DNA of 34,948 nucleotides from CAZXCQ01 sp964639275 (GTDB lineage: Bacteria > Desulfobacterota > DSM-4660 > Desulfatiglandales > Desulfatiglandaceae). How positions within the stretch are numbered: position 1 is the stretch's first letter; each line of letters begins with the position of its first letter. This document shows positions 22,664 through 31,829 of the stretch, piece by piece. The position numbers and the translations under genes were made by a program. The stretch spans positions 1 to 34,948 of the forward strand of contig CAZXCQ010000024.1 in assembly GCA_964639275.1 (NCBI GenBank), written 5' to 3'. A model generated the notes under the pieces. That model was given only the letters and a program-made list of their open reading frames with translations. It made no database searches and was not told the origin of the DNA.

Positions 22664-24687
22664 AGGTCAGGGACAAAAAGTGGATTCGATTTCGCATCTA
22701 TGCGGTAGCCGCTTTTTTCCTGCTTGGGTTCGGAACCATACTGGCGAGGGCCTACCAGTTACAGGTCCTGGAAAGCGATCGCCTAAAGGGCATAGCGCGT
22801 GATGGCTATATAGGGAAGACCAGACTCCCTCCAAAACGGGGGACAATATATGACCGCGAGGGTCACGAGTTGGCCCTCAGCGTTGAAGTAAAATCGATCT
22901 ATGCCCATCCCAATCGGATCGGGGAAAAGTCCAGTGCGGCGAGAGATCTATCCAGGATCTTAAAAGAGAGCCGGGAGAAGATCCTTGACACCCTTTCGAG
23001 CGGACGCTCCTTTTGTTGGGTCAAGAGAAGAATTTCCCCAGGTATAGCCAAGGAAGTAATGGCGCTCAATTTGGAGGGCATTGGTGTCATTACCGAAACC
23101 AGACGCTACTACCCGGGTCGTGAGATCGCATGCCATCTGATCGGGTTTGCCGGCGCAGACAATCAGGGCCTGGAAGGCCTTGAAAAGAGGTATGATGAGC
23201 ATTTGCAGGGGCCGCAACACAGTCTCATCCACATGCGCGACGCCCTGGGTCGACCTTTCGCGATCAGAAGGCCGGTTCCTTCGGGCCACGGCATGCGTGA
23301 CCTGATTCTCACCATCGACAAAGACATCCAGTACAAGGCACAGCAGGCCCTCAGGGCAGCGGTAAGAAATACAAAGGCCAAAGGTGGGCAATGCCTGGTC
23401 GTAGATCCCATGACAGGGGAGATCCTTGCCATGGCAACGGTTCCTGAGTTCAATCCAAACATCTTTTCCCAATACAAGCCGGAGCAGTGGAGAAACCGGA
23501 CCATTACCGATTGCTTTGAGCCGGGCTCCACCATAAAGGCCTTTCTCCTGGCCGCGAGCCTGCAAGAATCGGTGGTGACACCCGAGACCAAGTTTGACTG
23601 TGAAGAGGGTGAATTTGGCATTGGCGCCAATGTGATCCACGACACCCACGAGTACGACGTCTTGAGTGTCTCGGACATTGTTGTGCGCTCCAGCAACATA
23701 GGCGCAATAAAGATCGGCCAGAGACTTGGATACGAACGTTTTACACAGTACCTGAAAAGATTCGGCTTTGGCAGCAAGACAGGGATTGATTTGCTGGGAG
23801 AGCGGGAGGGATTTGTCAGACCCGCCGAGGAGGCCAAGCCCATTGACCAGGCCACGATCTTCTTTGGCCAGGGCATGACCACGACTTCCTTGCAACTCGC
23901 CATGGCCATGGCGGCCATTGCAAACGGCGGAAAACTGATGCGGCCCTACGTGGTAAAATCGATCGTGGATAGATCAAAGGGCAAGGTTCAAGAGACAAAA
24001 CCCCGGGTGGTGAGGAACGTCATTTCTTACAAGACGGCCAAGGAGGTGGCAGGGATCCTCGAGGGTGTGGCAGGTCAAGAAGGAACGGCCCCAAAGGCAG
24101 CCATCAGGGGCTTTCGGGTCGCGGGAAAGACAGGCACCTCCCAAAAGGTAGACCCGAGGACAAAACGGTACTCCAGGAAAAAATATGTGGCCGCCTTTGT
24201 GGGTTTTGTCCCCCTTGAACGACCCCGATTGGTCATCCTGGCAGTGGTGGATGAGCCCAGGGGAGTGGCCTACGGTGGTATTGTAGCCGCGCCCGTGTTC
24301 AGGGAGGTGGGAAGATGGGCACTGAATCACCTCCGGGTCAATCCCAGCAAGGGGCTATCATCGGTGGCGCACGCCCTTCCACCCGTCTCAGAGAAAGACG
24401 GTGCCCTGCTGGCGCAAAAAGGGGCAATCGCAGGCAACGAGGCCCAAATGGACCCAGACCGGATCGCGGCCTCCCGGGCAGTCGATCGTCTCGCACAGGA
24501 ATTAAGACAGAGATCGCTCCCTGACTTTAGCGGCCTCGGGATGAGGGAGGTGCTCAAGAGGGGAAGGGCCTTAGGGCTGGAGGTTCTTTTGGAGGGGACA
24601 GGGCTGGCTGTCAAACAGCAGCCCACAGCTGGAACCCCTCTCCAAGGGGTTAGCGCGGTAAGGGTCAGTTTTAGACCCCCCAACTGA
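22660..24687 (+). CDS. ftsI: division transpeptidase FtsI (PBP3) with PASTA domain
   Basis: A 675-residue class B penicillin-binding protein that cross-links septal peptidoglycan. An N-terminal membrane anchor (about 12-30) is followed by the PBP dimerisation domain (PPKRGTIYDREGHELA) and the transpeptidase domain with Ser290 in GSTIK, SSN (344-346) and KTGTS (490-494). The C-terminal 55 residues (about 618-672, LPDFSGLGMREVLKRGRALG) form a PASTA domain, absent from E. coli FtsI but found in many Gram-positive and some deltaproteobacterial homologues. A linker of about 60 residues joins the two. It is translationally coupled to ftsL. Confidence 0.95.
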   Translation: MKVRDKKWIRFRIYAVAAFFLLGFGTILARAYQLQVLESDRLKGIARDGYIGKTRLPPKRGTIYDREGHELALSVEVKSIYAHPNRIGEKSSAARDLSRILKESREKILDTLSSGRSFCWVKRRISPGIAKEVMALNLEGIGVITETRRYYPGREIACHLIGFAGADNQGLEGLEKRYDEHLQGPQHSLIHMRDALGRPFAIRRPVPSGHGMRDLILTIDKDIQYKAQQALRAAVRNTKAKGGQCLVVDPMTGEILAMATVPEFNPNIFSQYKPEQWRNRTITDCFEPGSTIKAFLLAASLQESVVTPETKFDCEEGEFGIGANVIHDTHEYDVLSVSDIVVRSSNIGAIKIGQRLGYERFTQYLKRFGFGSKTGIDLLGEREGFVRPAEEAKPIDQATIFFGQGMTTTSLQLAMAMAAIANGGKLMRPYVVKSIVDRSKGKVQETKPRVVRNVISYKTAKEVAGILEGVAGQEGTAPKAAIRGFRVAGKTGTSQKVDPRTKRYSRKKYVAAFVGFVPLERPRLVILAVVDEPRGVAYGGIVAAPVFREVGRWALNHLRVNPSKGLSSVAHALPPVSEKDGALLAQKGAIAGNEAQMDPDRIAASRAVDRLAQELRQRSLPDFSGLGMREVLKRGRALGLEVLLEGTGLAVKQQPTAGTPLQGVSAVRVSFRPPN

Positions 24688-24750
24688 ATCCTTGATGGTC
24701 TTTGAACCGAAAAAGAACCGGGGCCCTTGGAGTCTGGAGAAGGGAGAAAG

Positions 24751-26292
24751 ATGCGGCTGGGAGAGTTGCTGGAGGGAATGGAGATCCGTGATCTTTCGGG
24801 TGACCCACAACTGGAGATTGGGGGACTGGAATATGACTCCCGGCTCGTAAAGAAAGGCTCTCTATTTGTCGCCCTCAGGGGTCACCAGCAGGATGGCCAC
24901 GATTTTATTGGAGAGGCGATCCAGAAAGGGGCCGTCGCAGTGGTTGCGGAAACCACCTGGGACAACAGGGGCTCACGCAGGGATGTGGCGATGGTCCAGG
25001 TCCAGGACACCCGCAAGGCCCTCTCTGGTCTTGCCCTTAGATATTATGATCACCCCTTCCAAGAGATGAACCTAATAGGGATCACCGGGACCAACGGAAA
25101 GACCACCACCAGTTATATCCTGGAATCGATCCTCTTGGATGCGGGGGCCAGACCAGGTGTCATAGGAACCATAAACTATCGCCTGGCAGGGAAGACGTGG
25201 GATGCCCCCGTAACGACCCCCGAGTCTCTGGATCTTATGCGGGTCCTGCGCACCATGGCAGACTCGCGGGTTACGGATGTGGTTATGGAGGTCTCATCCC
25301 ATGCCCTGGACCAGGGGAGGGTCAGCGACTGTCCCTTCCGCGTGGGGATCTTTACCAATATCTCCAGGGATCATCTGGATTATCACCGGTCCATGGAATC
25401 CTATTTTTACGCCAAAAGCCTCCTTTTTCGTGGACTGGGAAAACGGGGGAACGGAGATCGGGCAAGGGCGGTGATCAACGTGGATGATCCAAAGGGAAGA
25501 GAGCTGCTCAAAAGAACAGAGGTACCCGTGGTGACTTATGGTCTGGGCCGGGAGTGCGATTTCAGGGCCGAGCACGTTCGGGGGAGTATAGGGGGTCTAA
25601 CCGCCAGGCTGATAACCCCTTCCGGAGAGACAGACATAGATTCTCCCCTTATCGGTGATTTCAATATCTACAATATCCTGGCCGCCTCTGCCGGGGCCTA
25701 TTGCCTGGGCATGGGTCTCGACACCATTTGTTCGGGAATAAGGGGGTCGCAGAAGATACCCGGCCGTCTGGAATTGGTCGAAAACAGTCGATCTTTGACC
25801 ATTGTTGTGGATTATGCCCACACGCCCGATGCCCTCCTGAAGGCATTAAAGGCCGTGAGGCCACTCGTAAAAGGCCGGCTGATTACCGTCTTTGGATGTG
25901 GTGGCGATCGCGACAAGGGGAAAAGGCGTCAGATGGGGCTGGTGGCCGGAGAACATAGCGATCTCGTCTTTATTACCTCAGATAACCCCCGGACAGAAGA
26001 CCCGGCGGTCATTGCAGCGGAGATCGAACAGGGGGTGAGGGATGCGGGTCTAAAAGACCTCACCCGGCATCCGGGTTCAGGGGTGGGGGGCCCGGGCTAT
26101 TGCCTCGACATTGACCGCCGAAATGCCATCCGTCGCGCAATCGATGTGGCCGACAAAGACGACCTGATCTTGATCGCTGGGAAGGGTCACGAGGATTACC
26201 AGATCATCGGAAGGGAGAAAAGGCCCTTTGATGATCGGAGGGTTGCGGCAGAGGCCGCCATGGAGGGGGGCAGTGCCGGCCACGTGGGGTAA
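24751..26292 (+). CDS. murE: UDP-MurNAc-L-Ala-D-Glu:meso-DAP ligase MurE
   Basis: A 513-residue cytosolic Mur ligase that adds the third amino acid to the peptidoglycan precursor. The ATP site is GITGTNGKTTT (110-120). DNPR (411-414) is the recognition motif for meso-diaminopimelate, so the wall peptide is of the DAP type. VDYAHTPDALLKAL and GKGHEDYQ are further family motifs. A glycine-rich stretch (HPGSGVGGPGY) near residue 450 is an uncommon insertion. I start at ATG 24751 with AGGGAG just upstream. Its last 20 bases overlap murF. Confidence 0.96.
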   Translation: MRLGELLEGMEIRDLSGDPQLEIGGLEYDSRLVKKGSLFVALRGHQQDGHDFIGEAIQKGAVAVVAETTWDNRGSRRDVAMVQVQDTRKALSGLALRYYDHPFQEMNLIGITGTNGKTTTSYILESILLDAGARPGVIGTINYRLAGKTWDAPVTTPESLDLMRVLRTMADSRVTDVVMEVSSHALDQGRVSDCPFRVGIFTNISRDHLDYHRSMESYFYAKSLLFRGLGKRGNGDRARAVINVDDPKGRELLKRTEVPVVTYGLGRECDFRAEHVRGSIGGLTARLITPSGETDIDSPLIGDFNIYNILAASAGAYCLGMGLDTICSGIRGSQKIPGRLELVENSRSLTIVVDYAHTPDALLKALKAVRPLVKGRLITVFGCGGDRDKGKRRQMGLVAGEHSDLVFITSDNPRTEDPAVIAAEIEQGVRDAGLKDLTRHPGSGVGGPGYCLDIDRRNAIRRAIDVADKDDLILIAGKGHEDYQIIGREKRPFDDRRVAAEAAMEGGSAGHVG

Positions 26293-27709
26293 GATCAGGG
26301 CGAATGAGATCCTTGCCCCCATCAGAGGCGTCCTGGTCTCAGGAGAAGGACAGACACGACTCGATGGGTTTAGTACCGATTCAAGAAAGATGGCACCCGG
26401 TGAGCTCTTCCTGGCCCTTAAGGGAGAGAGGTTTGACGGCCATGATTTCCTGCAAGAGGTCCTCGGCCGCGGTGCCGCCGGGATCATCATCCGGGCGGAC
26501 TGGTGGGGCCGGGAGGGGGCAAAAGACAGGGTCAGGAGTTGCATCCTCCCCTATCAGGTCGTGATTGCGGTGGAGGATACCCTGAGGGCACTGGGGGATC
26601 TGGCTGGATGGTGGCGGCAGCAACATAAGGCAAGGGTGGTGGCGCTCACGGGCAGCACGGGGAAGACCACCACAAAGGAGATGGCAGCGGGAGTCCTGGG
26701 GCTGGGCGGCCAAACCCTTAAAAACCATGAGAATTTCAACAATCTGATCGGGTTACCCCTGACCTTGCTCCAGTTGGGGAAAGGCCACAAAAACGCGGTC
26801 TTGGAAATGGGCATGAACCGACCGGGAGAGATCTATCGGCTGAGTGAGATCTCAGATCCGGATGTTGGGGTGATTACCAACGTGGGGATGGCTCACCTGG
26901 AGGGACTGGGCGATCTGCAGGGGGTGGCCCGGGCAAAGGTTGAGTTGGTTGAAAAGATCTCTAGAGGAGGCAAGGTGGTCATAAATGGTGATGATGACCT
27001 CCTGATAAAGATGGCTGCCCCATACCAGAAGGAACTGGTTACCTTTGGCCTTGGCCAAAAAAATGACTTCTGGGCAGACAGGATTCAGAATTGGGGCCTC
27101 AAAGGGGTGTCCTTTGAGCTTCATCACCAGGGGGAATCCTGCACCATAACCCTGAATGTCCCGGGGCTTCACAACGTACCGAATGCCCTGGCAGCGGCCG
27201 GGGCTGCCCGGTGCCTGGGCGAACCCATGGATCATATCGTACAGGGCATCAAGGCATTTGCAGGGATAACAGGTCGGTTTACGGTCACTTCTCTCCCAGG
27301 CGGGATAGTCCTGGTCGATGATACATACAATTCGAATCCTTTGTCGCTGGGGGCAACCTTGAGATCTGTCCAGGCCATGGCCGGAGAAGAGGGGCGGATA
27401 ATTGTTTGTCTGGGGGAGATGTTGGAACTGGGGGGTGAAACGACCGCTGCCCACTACGATGCCGGGCAAAGGGTTGCAAAACTGGGTGCCGCTCGTCTCC
27501 TGGCAATGGGGGAACACGCACCCCAAATGATACATGGCGCAATTGAGGCGGGTATGGGGTCGTACCAGGCAGAGGAGGTAAAGAGTCCTGCTGAAATGAC
27601 GGAAAAGATTCTTGAAGATATGAGAGAAGGGGACCTGGTTTTGATCAAGGGTTCTCGCAGGATGAGACTGGAAACGGTCGTTGAAGAGGTGAGAGACAGG
27701 GTATCGTGA
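26273..27709 (+). CDS. murF: UDP-MurNAc-tripeptide:D-Ala-D-Ala ligase MurF
   Basis: A 478-residue Mur ligase that adds D-Ala-D-Ala to the precursor. Motifs are GFSTDSRKMAPGELFLALKG, the ATP loop TGSTGKTTTKE (126-136), ENFNNLIGLPLTLL, VLEMGMNRPGEI and DDTYNSNPLS. The start is taken as GTG 26273 because GGAGGGGGG lies directly upstream and homology begins close to it; the gene then overlaps murE by 20 bp. The longer frame back to 26228 lacks a ribosome site. Confidence 0.94.
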   Translation: MPATWGKIRANEILAPIRGVLVSGEGQTRLDGFSTDSRKMAPGELFLALKGERFDGHDFLQEVLGRGAAGIIIRADWWGREGAKDRVRSCILPYQVVIAVEDTLRALGDLAGWWRQQHKARVVALTGSTGKTTTKEMAAGVLGLGGQTLKNHENFNNLIGLPLTLLQLGKGHKNAVLEMGMNRPGEIYRLSEISDPDVGVITNVGMAHLEGLGDLQGVARAKVELVEKISRGGKVVINGDDDLLIKMAAPYQKELVTFGLGQKNDFWADRIQNWGLKGVSFELHHQGESCTITLNVPGLHNVPNALAAAGAARCLGEPMDHIVQGIKAFAGITGRFTVTSLPGGIVLVDDTYNSNPLSLGATLRSVQAMAGEEGRIIVCLGEMLELGGETTAAHYDAGQRVAKLGAARLLAMGEHAPQMIHGAIEAGMGSYQAEEVKSPAEMTEKILEDMREGDLVLIKGSRRMRLETVVEEVRDRVS

Positions 27710-27727
27710 GGGGAGGTTTGCATAGGC

Positions 27728-28135
27728 ATGTCTAAGAGAGTACTGGTGGTGGATGACGAAATGGGCATACGGTTGTTGCTATCCGAGGCCCTCTTGAGGG
27801 AAGGATTTGAGGTGACCCTTGCAAGCGATGGGCAGGAGTCCCTTGAAAAATTGGAAAAGGACAATTTTGACCTGGTCATAACGGATATCAATATGCCGAG
27901 GCTCAACGGGATTGAGATGCTCAAAAACATGAAGAAAACCGGTCGTAAGGAGAAGGTCATCATCATGACGGGGAGCCCCTCTGCCCTGAGACTCTCGGAT
28001 AATGAGATGCCCTTTATCGTGAGTCAACTTCCCAAACCCTTTGGGATAAAGAATTTTTTGAGTACGGTGATTGCTGCGACGGCCAGTATGGAGGCCCCCC
28101 ACGGCGATGTACACTGGCATGCGGCCACCGCCTAA
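27728..28135 (+). CDS. single-domain response regulator (receiver only)
   Basis: A 135-residue CheY-like receiver with no output domain. Acid pocket Asp9-Asp10 (VVDDE), phosphoacceptor Asp53 in VITDINMP, Thr81 in IIMTG and Lys103 in LPKPF are all present. About 20 extra residues (MEAPHGDVHWHAATA) follow the domain. The start has GGGGAGG 11 bases upstream. It sits in the middle of the cell-wall cluster between murF (18 bp away) and mraY (90 bp away), where no regulator is usual. No histidine kinase is encoded in the window. A partner kinase and role in wall growth or division are unknown. Confidence 0.93.
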   Translation: MSKRVLVVDDEMGIRLLLSEALLREGFEVTLASDGQESLEKLEKDNFDLVITDINMPRLNGIEMLKNMKKTGRKEKVIIMTGSPSALRLSDNEMPFIVSQLPKPFGIKNFLSTVIAATASMEAPHGDVHWHAATA

Positions 28136-28141
28136 AGCAGT

Positions 28142-28202
28142 GCAGTAACCTGAAACCTCTCCAGGCCGGAGGCTGAACGCCGGTTATTGACCTGGTTGCT
28201 GC
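28142..28202 (+). other. possible stem-loop leader before mraY
   Basis: GCAGTAACC (28142-28150) can pair with GGTTGCTGC (28194-28202), nine pairs with one G-U, enclosing smaller stems (for example CTCC with GGAG). It fills the only sizeable gap inside the murE-to-murG run. It could be an attenuating or stabilising structure; it is not a recognised riboswitch. Confidence 0.25.
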
Positions 28203-28225
28203 AGAAGGCCTGAATTGGGGTCCAT

Positions 28226-29305
28226 ATGCTCTATAAACTGATCTACCTCTTTCACACGGACATCTCGTGGCTAAACGTCTTTCGGTACATCACCTTCAGG
28301 ACCGTCCTCTCAAGCCTGACGGCACTGATGATCTGTTTTGTCTTGGGTGGATGGGCCATAAAACGACTGTCGGCCATGCAGGTGGGTCAATACATTCGGG
28401 ATGACGGGCCCCCCAACCACAAATCCAAGGAAGGGACCCCCACCATGGGAGGGGTCTTTCTCTTGCCGGCAATCGGATTTTCCTCACTCCTGTGGGCTGA
28501 ACCCAGGAATATCTATGTCTGGCTAGTCATGTTCGTCATGCTTTCCTTTGGCGGGATCGGTTTTGTTGATGACTACCTAAAGATAACCCGGAGGAACAGC
28601 CGCGGTCTTAGTGCGACCTGGAAGTTTTCCCTTCAGATAGTGACCGCCCTCCTGGTGGCGGTCACACTCTATATCTTTCCCGGGTTCAATGCCCATTTGA
28701 CCATCCCCTTTTTCAAAGAGCTGGCCCCGGATCTGGGCCCGGGCTACATTCCGTTGGCAGTGTTTGTTATTGTCGGGGCCTCCAATGCCGTCAATCTGAC
28801 AGACGGGTTGGATGGACTGGCCATCAGTCCCCTGACCGTCGCCTTCGGGACCTACCTGGTGTTTTCGTATCTTGCCGGACACGTAAAGATCGCTGCATAC
28901 CTCCAGATCCCGTATGTGCCCGGGACGGGTGAGATTTCCGTTGTATGCGGCGCCGTGGTGGGCGCGGGTCTGGGTTTTTTGTGGTTCAACGCCTACCCCG
29001 CTCAGGTCTTTATGGGTGATGTGGGCTCGCTCTCTCTGGGGGCTGTCCTGGGCACCGTCGCGGTGATCACAAAACAGGAACTGCTGTTGATCCTCGTGGG
29101 AGGGCTGTTTGTCTTTGAGGCACTTTCTGTGATCTTCCAGGTGGCATACTTTAAGTTTACAGGGGGTCAGAGGATATTCAGGATGGCCCCGATTCATCAC
29201 CACTTTGAGTTAAAGGGCTGGCCAGAGCCAAAGGTAATCGTGAGGTTCTGGATCATCGCCATTATCCTGGCCCTCTTCTCCTTTAGCACCTTGAAGCTGA
29301 GATAA
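28226..29305 (+). CDS. mraY: phospho-MurNAc-pentapeptide transferase MraY
   Basis: A 359-residue inner-membrane enzyme with about ten hydrophobic segments that transfers phospho-MurNAc-pentapeptide to undecaprenyl phosphate, making lipid I. Family motifs are GTPTMGG (70-76), VDDYLK (114-119), NLTDGLDG (190-197), GDVGS (264-268) and PIHHHFE with the triple histidine at 324-326. Length is typical. murD begins two bases after the stop. Confidence 0.97.
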   Translation: MLYKLIYLFHTDISWLNVFRYITFRTVLSSLTALMICFVLGGWAIKRLSAMQVGQYIRDDGPPNHKSKEGTPTMGGVFLLPAIGFSSLLWAEPRNIYVWLVMFVMLSFGGIGFVDDYLKITRRNSRGLSATWKFSLQIVTALLVAVTLYIFPGFNAHLTIPFFKELAPDLGPGYIPLAVFVIVGASNAVNLTDGLDGLAISPLTVAFGTYLVFSYLAGHVKIAAYLQIPYVPGTGEISVVCGAVVGAGLGFLWFNAYPAQVFMGDVGSLSLGAVLGTVAVITKQELLLILVGGLFVFEALSVIFQVAYFKFTGGQRIFRMAPIHHHFELKGWPEPKVIVRFWIIAIILALFSFSTLKLR

Positions 29306-29307
29306 AG

Positions 29308-30726
29308 ATGCAGTCGATAATCCCCAAAACCCAAAACCCGATTCCAAAACCCCTCCCGAACTCACCCCCCTGCGGCCCGGGGGCCAAGATCACTGTGGTG
29401 GGTCTGGGGGTCTCCGGTCTATGGACTGCCAGGTGGCTCGGGCGGCAGGGGGCCGGGGTGACCGTAAGTGAAATACGCTCTGAACAGGAGCTCGATCAAA
29501 AGGCCCTGGAAGAGCTCAGAGATACGAAGGTTACCCTGGAGACCGGCGGGCACAAGGAAGAGACATTCCTGGGAGCCGATCTCATCATTGTCAGTCCGGG
29601 AGTACCCCACGATATGCCCCTTCTGAGGGAGGCCATACAAAGGGGTGTGCGTGTGATGGGTGAACTGGAATTTGCAAGCCGCCTGATCCAGACACCCATT
29701 ATTGCCGTCACCGGGACCAATGGAAAGACCACGGTTACGGAGTTTGTGGGCCTTATGCTAAGGCGTGGAGGCCTTGAGTGTTTTGTCGGTGGCAACATCG
29801 GGACCCCTTTAATGGCCTATGTGGCCGGGGAGCAGCAAGCAGACTATCTGGTGATCGAGGTCAGCAGTTTCCAGCTCGATACCATAGAGACCTTTTGCCC
29901 CTTTATCTCGGTGATCTTGAATGTCTCCCCGGACCACCTCGACCGCTATTCCAGCTATCAGGCCTACGTTGAATCAAAACTCAGGATATTTGAGAATCAG
30001 GGGGCTGGTTCATATCTCATACTCAATGACGATGACCCGACTCTCTCCGCGACAAAACCGTCCACTCAGGTCTCTGTCCTGCGTTATGGGATTGAGAAAA
30101 AGGAGGGTCGTCACGCCGTCCTGGATGGCAAGCAGGTAAAAACAAACCTGAATGACACAGAGGACATCTGGTTTTCTCTTGAATCCTTTGGCCTCTTGGG
30201 GGGCCATAACCTGGAAAACCTCCTGGGCAGTGTCCTGGTGGGTCTGGAGGCGGGCCTGAGCCCCGGGGTGATTCAAGCGGCTATTGAAGGGTTTAAGGGT
30301 CTGCCACACAGGCTTGAGAAAGTCGGCGAGTTCGACAAGGTCTTGTTTTACAACGACTCAAAGGCCACCAATGTGGACGCGGCGGTCAAGGCCGTTCAGA
30401 GCCTTGATCGGTGTCTGATCCTGATTGCAGGGGGGAGAGACAAAGGGGCCGACTATGGCCCGCTGGTCAGGGCCTCAAAGGGAAGGGTCAGGGGATGCGT
30501 CTTTCTGGGTGAGGCAAGGGAGTTACTGGCCAAATCCTTTGATGGGGTTATCCCCTATTCCATGGCCGGGGATATGGAAGAGGCGGTTTCAAGGGCCTTT
30601 TCCATAGCGCGGCCGGAAGATGTGGTGTTGCTGGCCCCGGCATGCTCCAGTTTTGACATGTTTTCTGACTACTCCCACAGGGGGAGGGTGTTTCGGAGGG
30701 CTGTGGAGAAATTAGTTCATGGCTGA
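29308..30726 (+). CDS. murD: UDP-MurNAc-L-Ala:D-Glu ligase MurD
   Basis: A 472-residue Mur ligase that adds D-glutamate. Motifs are the Rossmann loop VVGLGVSG (30-37), ATP loop TGTNGKTT (135-142), NVSPDHLDRY, YNDSKATNVDAAV and LLAPACSSFDMFSDYSHRG. The first 25 or so residues (KTQNPIPKPLPNSPPCGPG) are an unusual Pro/Asn-rich extension encoded by AAAACCC-rich DNA; normal MurD proteins begin close to the Rossmann loop. No better start codon exists downstream, so the extension is probably translated. The end overlaps ftsW by 8 bp. Confidence 0.95.
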   Translation: MQSIIPKTQNPIPKPLPNSPPCGPGAKITVVGLGVSGLWTARWLGRQGAGVTVSEIRSEQELDQKALEELRDTKVTLETGGHKEETFLGADLIIVSPGVPHDMPLLREAIQRGVRVMGELEFASRLIQTPIIAVTGTNGKTTVTEFVGLMLRRGGLECFVGGNIGTPLMAYVAGEQQADYLVIEVSSFQLDTIETFCPFISVILNVSPDHLDRYSSYQAYVESKLRIFENQGAGSYLILNDDDPTLSATKPSTQVSVLRYGIEKKEGRHAVLDGKQVKTNLNDTEDIWFSLESFGLLGGHNLENLLGSVLVGLEAGLSPGVIQAAIEGFKGLPHRLEKVGEFDKVLFYNDSKATNVDAAVKAVQSLDRCLILIAGGRDKGADYGPLVRASKGRVRGCVFLGEARELLAKSFDGVIPYSMAGDMEEAVSRAFSIARPEDVVLLAPACSSFDMFSDYSHRGRVFRRAVEKLVHG

Positions 30727-31822
30727 GAAGAGACTGGGAGACTCCGGCTACAACTACCTGATTCTGGTCCCTGCGATCCTCCTGATCGGTGTGGGGCTGG
30801 TGGTGGTCTATAGCGCGAGCTCGCACCTGGCGGAGCACCGCATGGGAGACAGCTATTACTACCTCAAGAGACAGGCCTTTTTCTGCATCCTGGGTGTCGG
30901 TCTCATGATACTGGCAAGATATGTCCCGTGTACCATCTATTCAAAGCTGGTATACCCCCTTCTAATTATGAGTTTATCTCTTCTGGTTATGCTACTGATC
31001 CCCGGGTTGGGTTACAGGGTGGGCGGTGCCTGCCGGTGGCTCCGATGGAATGGGTTCTCTTTTCAGCCATCCGAGCTGGCAAAATTTTCGCTGGCAGTCT
31101 TTATGGCCTATTCCATGGCCAAAAAGGGGATAGGGATGAAGAAATTTTCAAAGGGGCTCTTACCCCATCTTATCGTGGTGAGCGTCTTTATGGTGTTTAT
31201 CCTCCTTCAGCCCGACCTGGGAACGGCCCTGATCATCGGTTGTTGGCTCCTGATGGTCCTGTTTGTTGGGGGCGTCCGCGTGGTACAACTCCTTTTTATT
31301 ATCGCCCTATCTTCCCCGGCTGTCTTGTGGCTTGTCTGGCAGGCCGATTACAGGCTGAAGAGGTGGTTCGCCTTTCTCAATCCCTGGGAGGATCCAAATG
31401 GCATCGGTTTTCAGATCATCCATTCCTTCTTGGCCTTTGGATCGGGTGGTCTCCTTGGGGCGGGTCTGGGCAACAGCAAACAGAAATTGTTCTATCTTCC
31501 CGAACCCCATACCGACTTTGCTCTCCCCATTGCGGGGGAAGAACTGGGGCTCCTGGGTGTGACCGCAATCATCGTTTTATTTGGGATCTTGATCATTTCA
31601 GGGATCAAGGTGGCCCTCAAGGCCCGAGACCTCTATAGCAGTTATCTGGCCCTTGGCCTGACCTGTATGATGGGTCTCCAGGTGATGGTAAATATGGGCG
31701 TGGTCATGGGGTTGCTCCCGACCAAGGGGCTGCCCCTCCCTCTCATAAGCAGCGGGGGATCATCCTTGATTTTCAATCTCGTGAGCATCGGGATACTCCT
31801 GAATATTTCCTCCAGGACGTGA
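30719..31822 (+). CDS. ftsW: septal glycosyltransferase FtsW (SEDS)
   Basis: A 367-residue polytopic membrane protein of the SEDS family, which polymerises septal glycan together with FtsI. Typical motifs are VYSASS near residue 30, the loop FQPSELAKF, LLQPDLGTA, RLKRWFAFLNPWEDPNGIGFQ, GAGLGNSKQKLFYLPEPHTDF and PLPLISSGGSS. Length is normal for FtsW/RodA; the position between murD and murG decides for FtsW. The start overlaps the murD end. Confidence 0.95.
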   Translation: MAEKRLGDSGYNYLILVPAILLIGVGLVVVYSASSHLAEHRMGDSYYYLKRQAFFCILGVGLMILARYVPCTIYSKLVYPLLIMSLSLLVMLLIPGLGYRVGGACRWLRWNGFSFQPSELAKFSLAVFMAYSMAKKGIGMKKFSKGLLPHLIVVSVFMVFILLQPDLGTALIIGCWLLMVLFVGGVRVVQLLFIIALSSPAVLWLVWQADYRLKRWFAFLNPWEDPNGIGFQIIHSFLAFGSGGLLGAGLGNSKQKLFYLPEPHTDFALPIAGEELGLLGVTAIIVLFGILIISGIKVALKARDLYSSYLALGLTCMMGLQVMVNMGVVMGLLPTKGLPLPLISSGGSSLIFNLVSIGILLNISSRT

Positions 31823-31829
31823 GGCGGCC

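Noticed and set aside
22960..23895. Minus-strand open frame of 311 codons inside ftsI
   Set aside because: Antisense to the transpeptidase domain; unrelated composition and no start signals.
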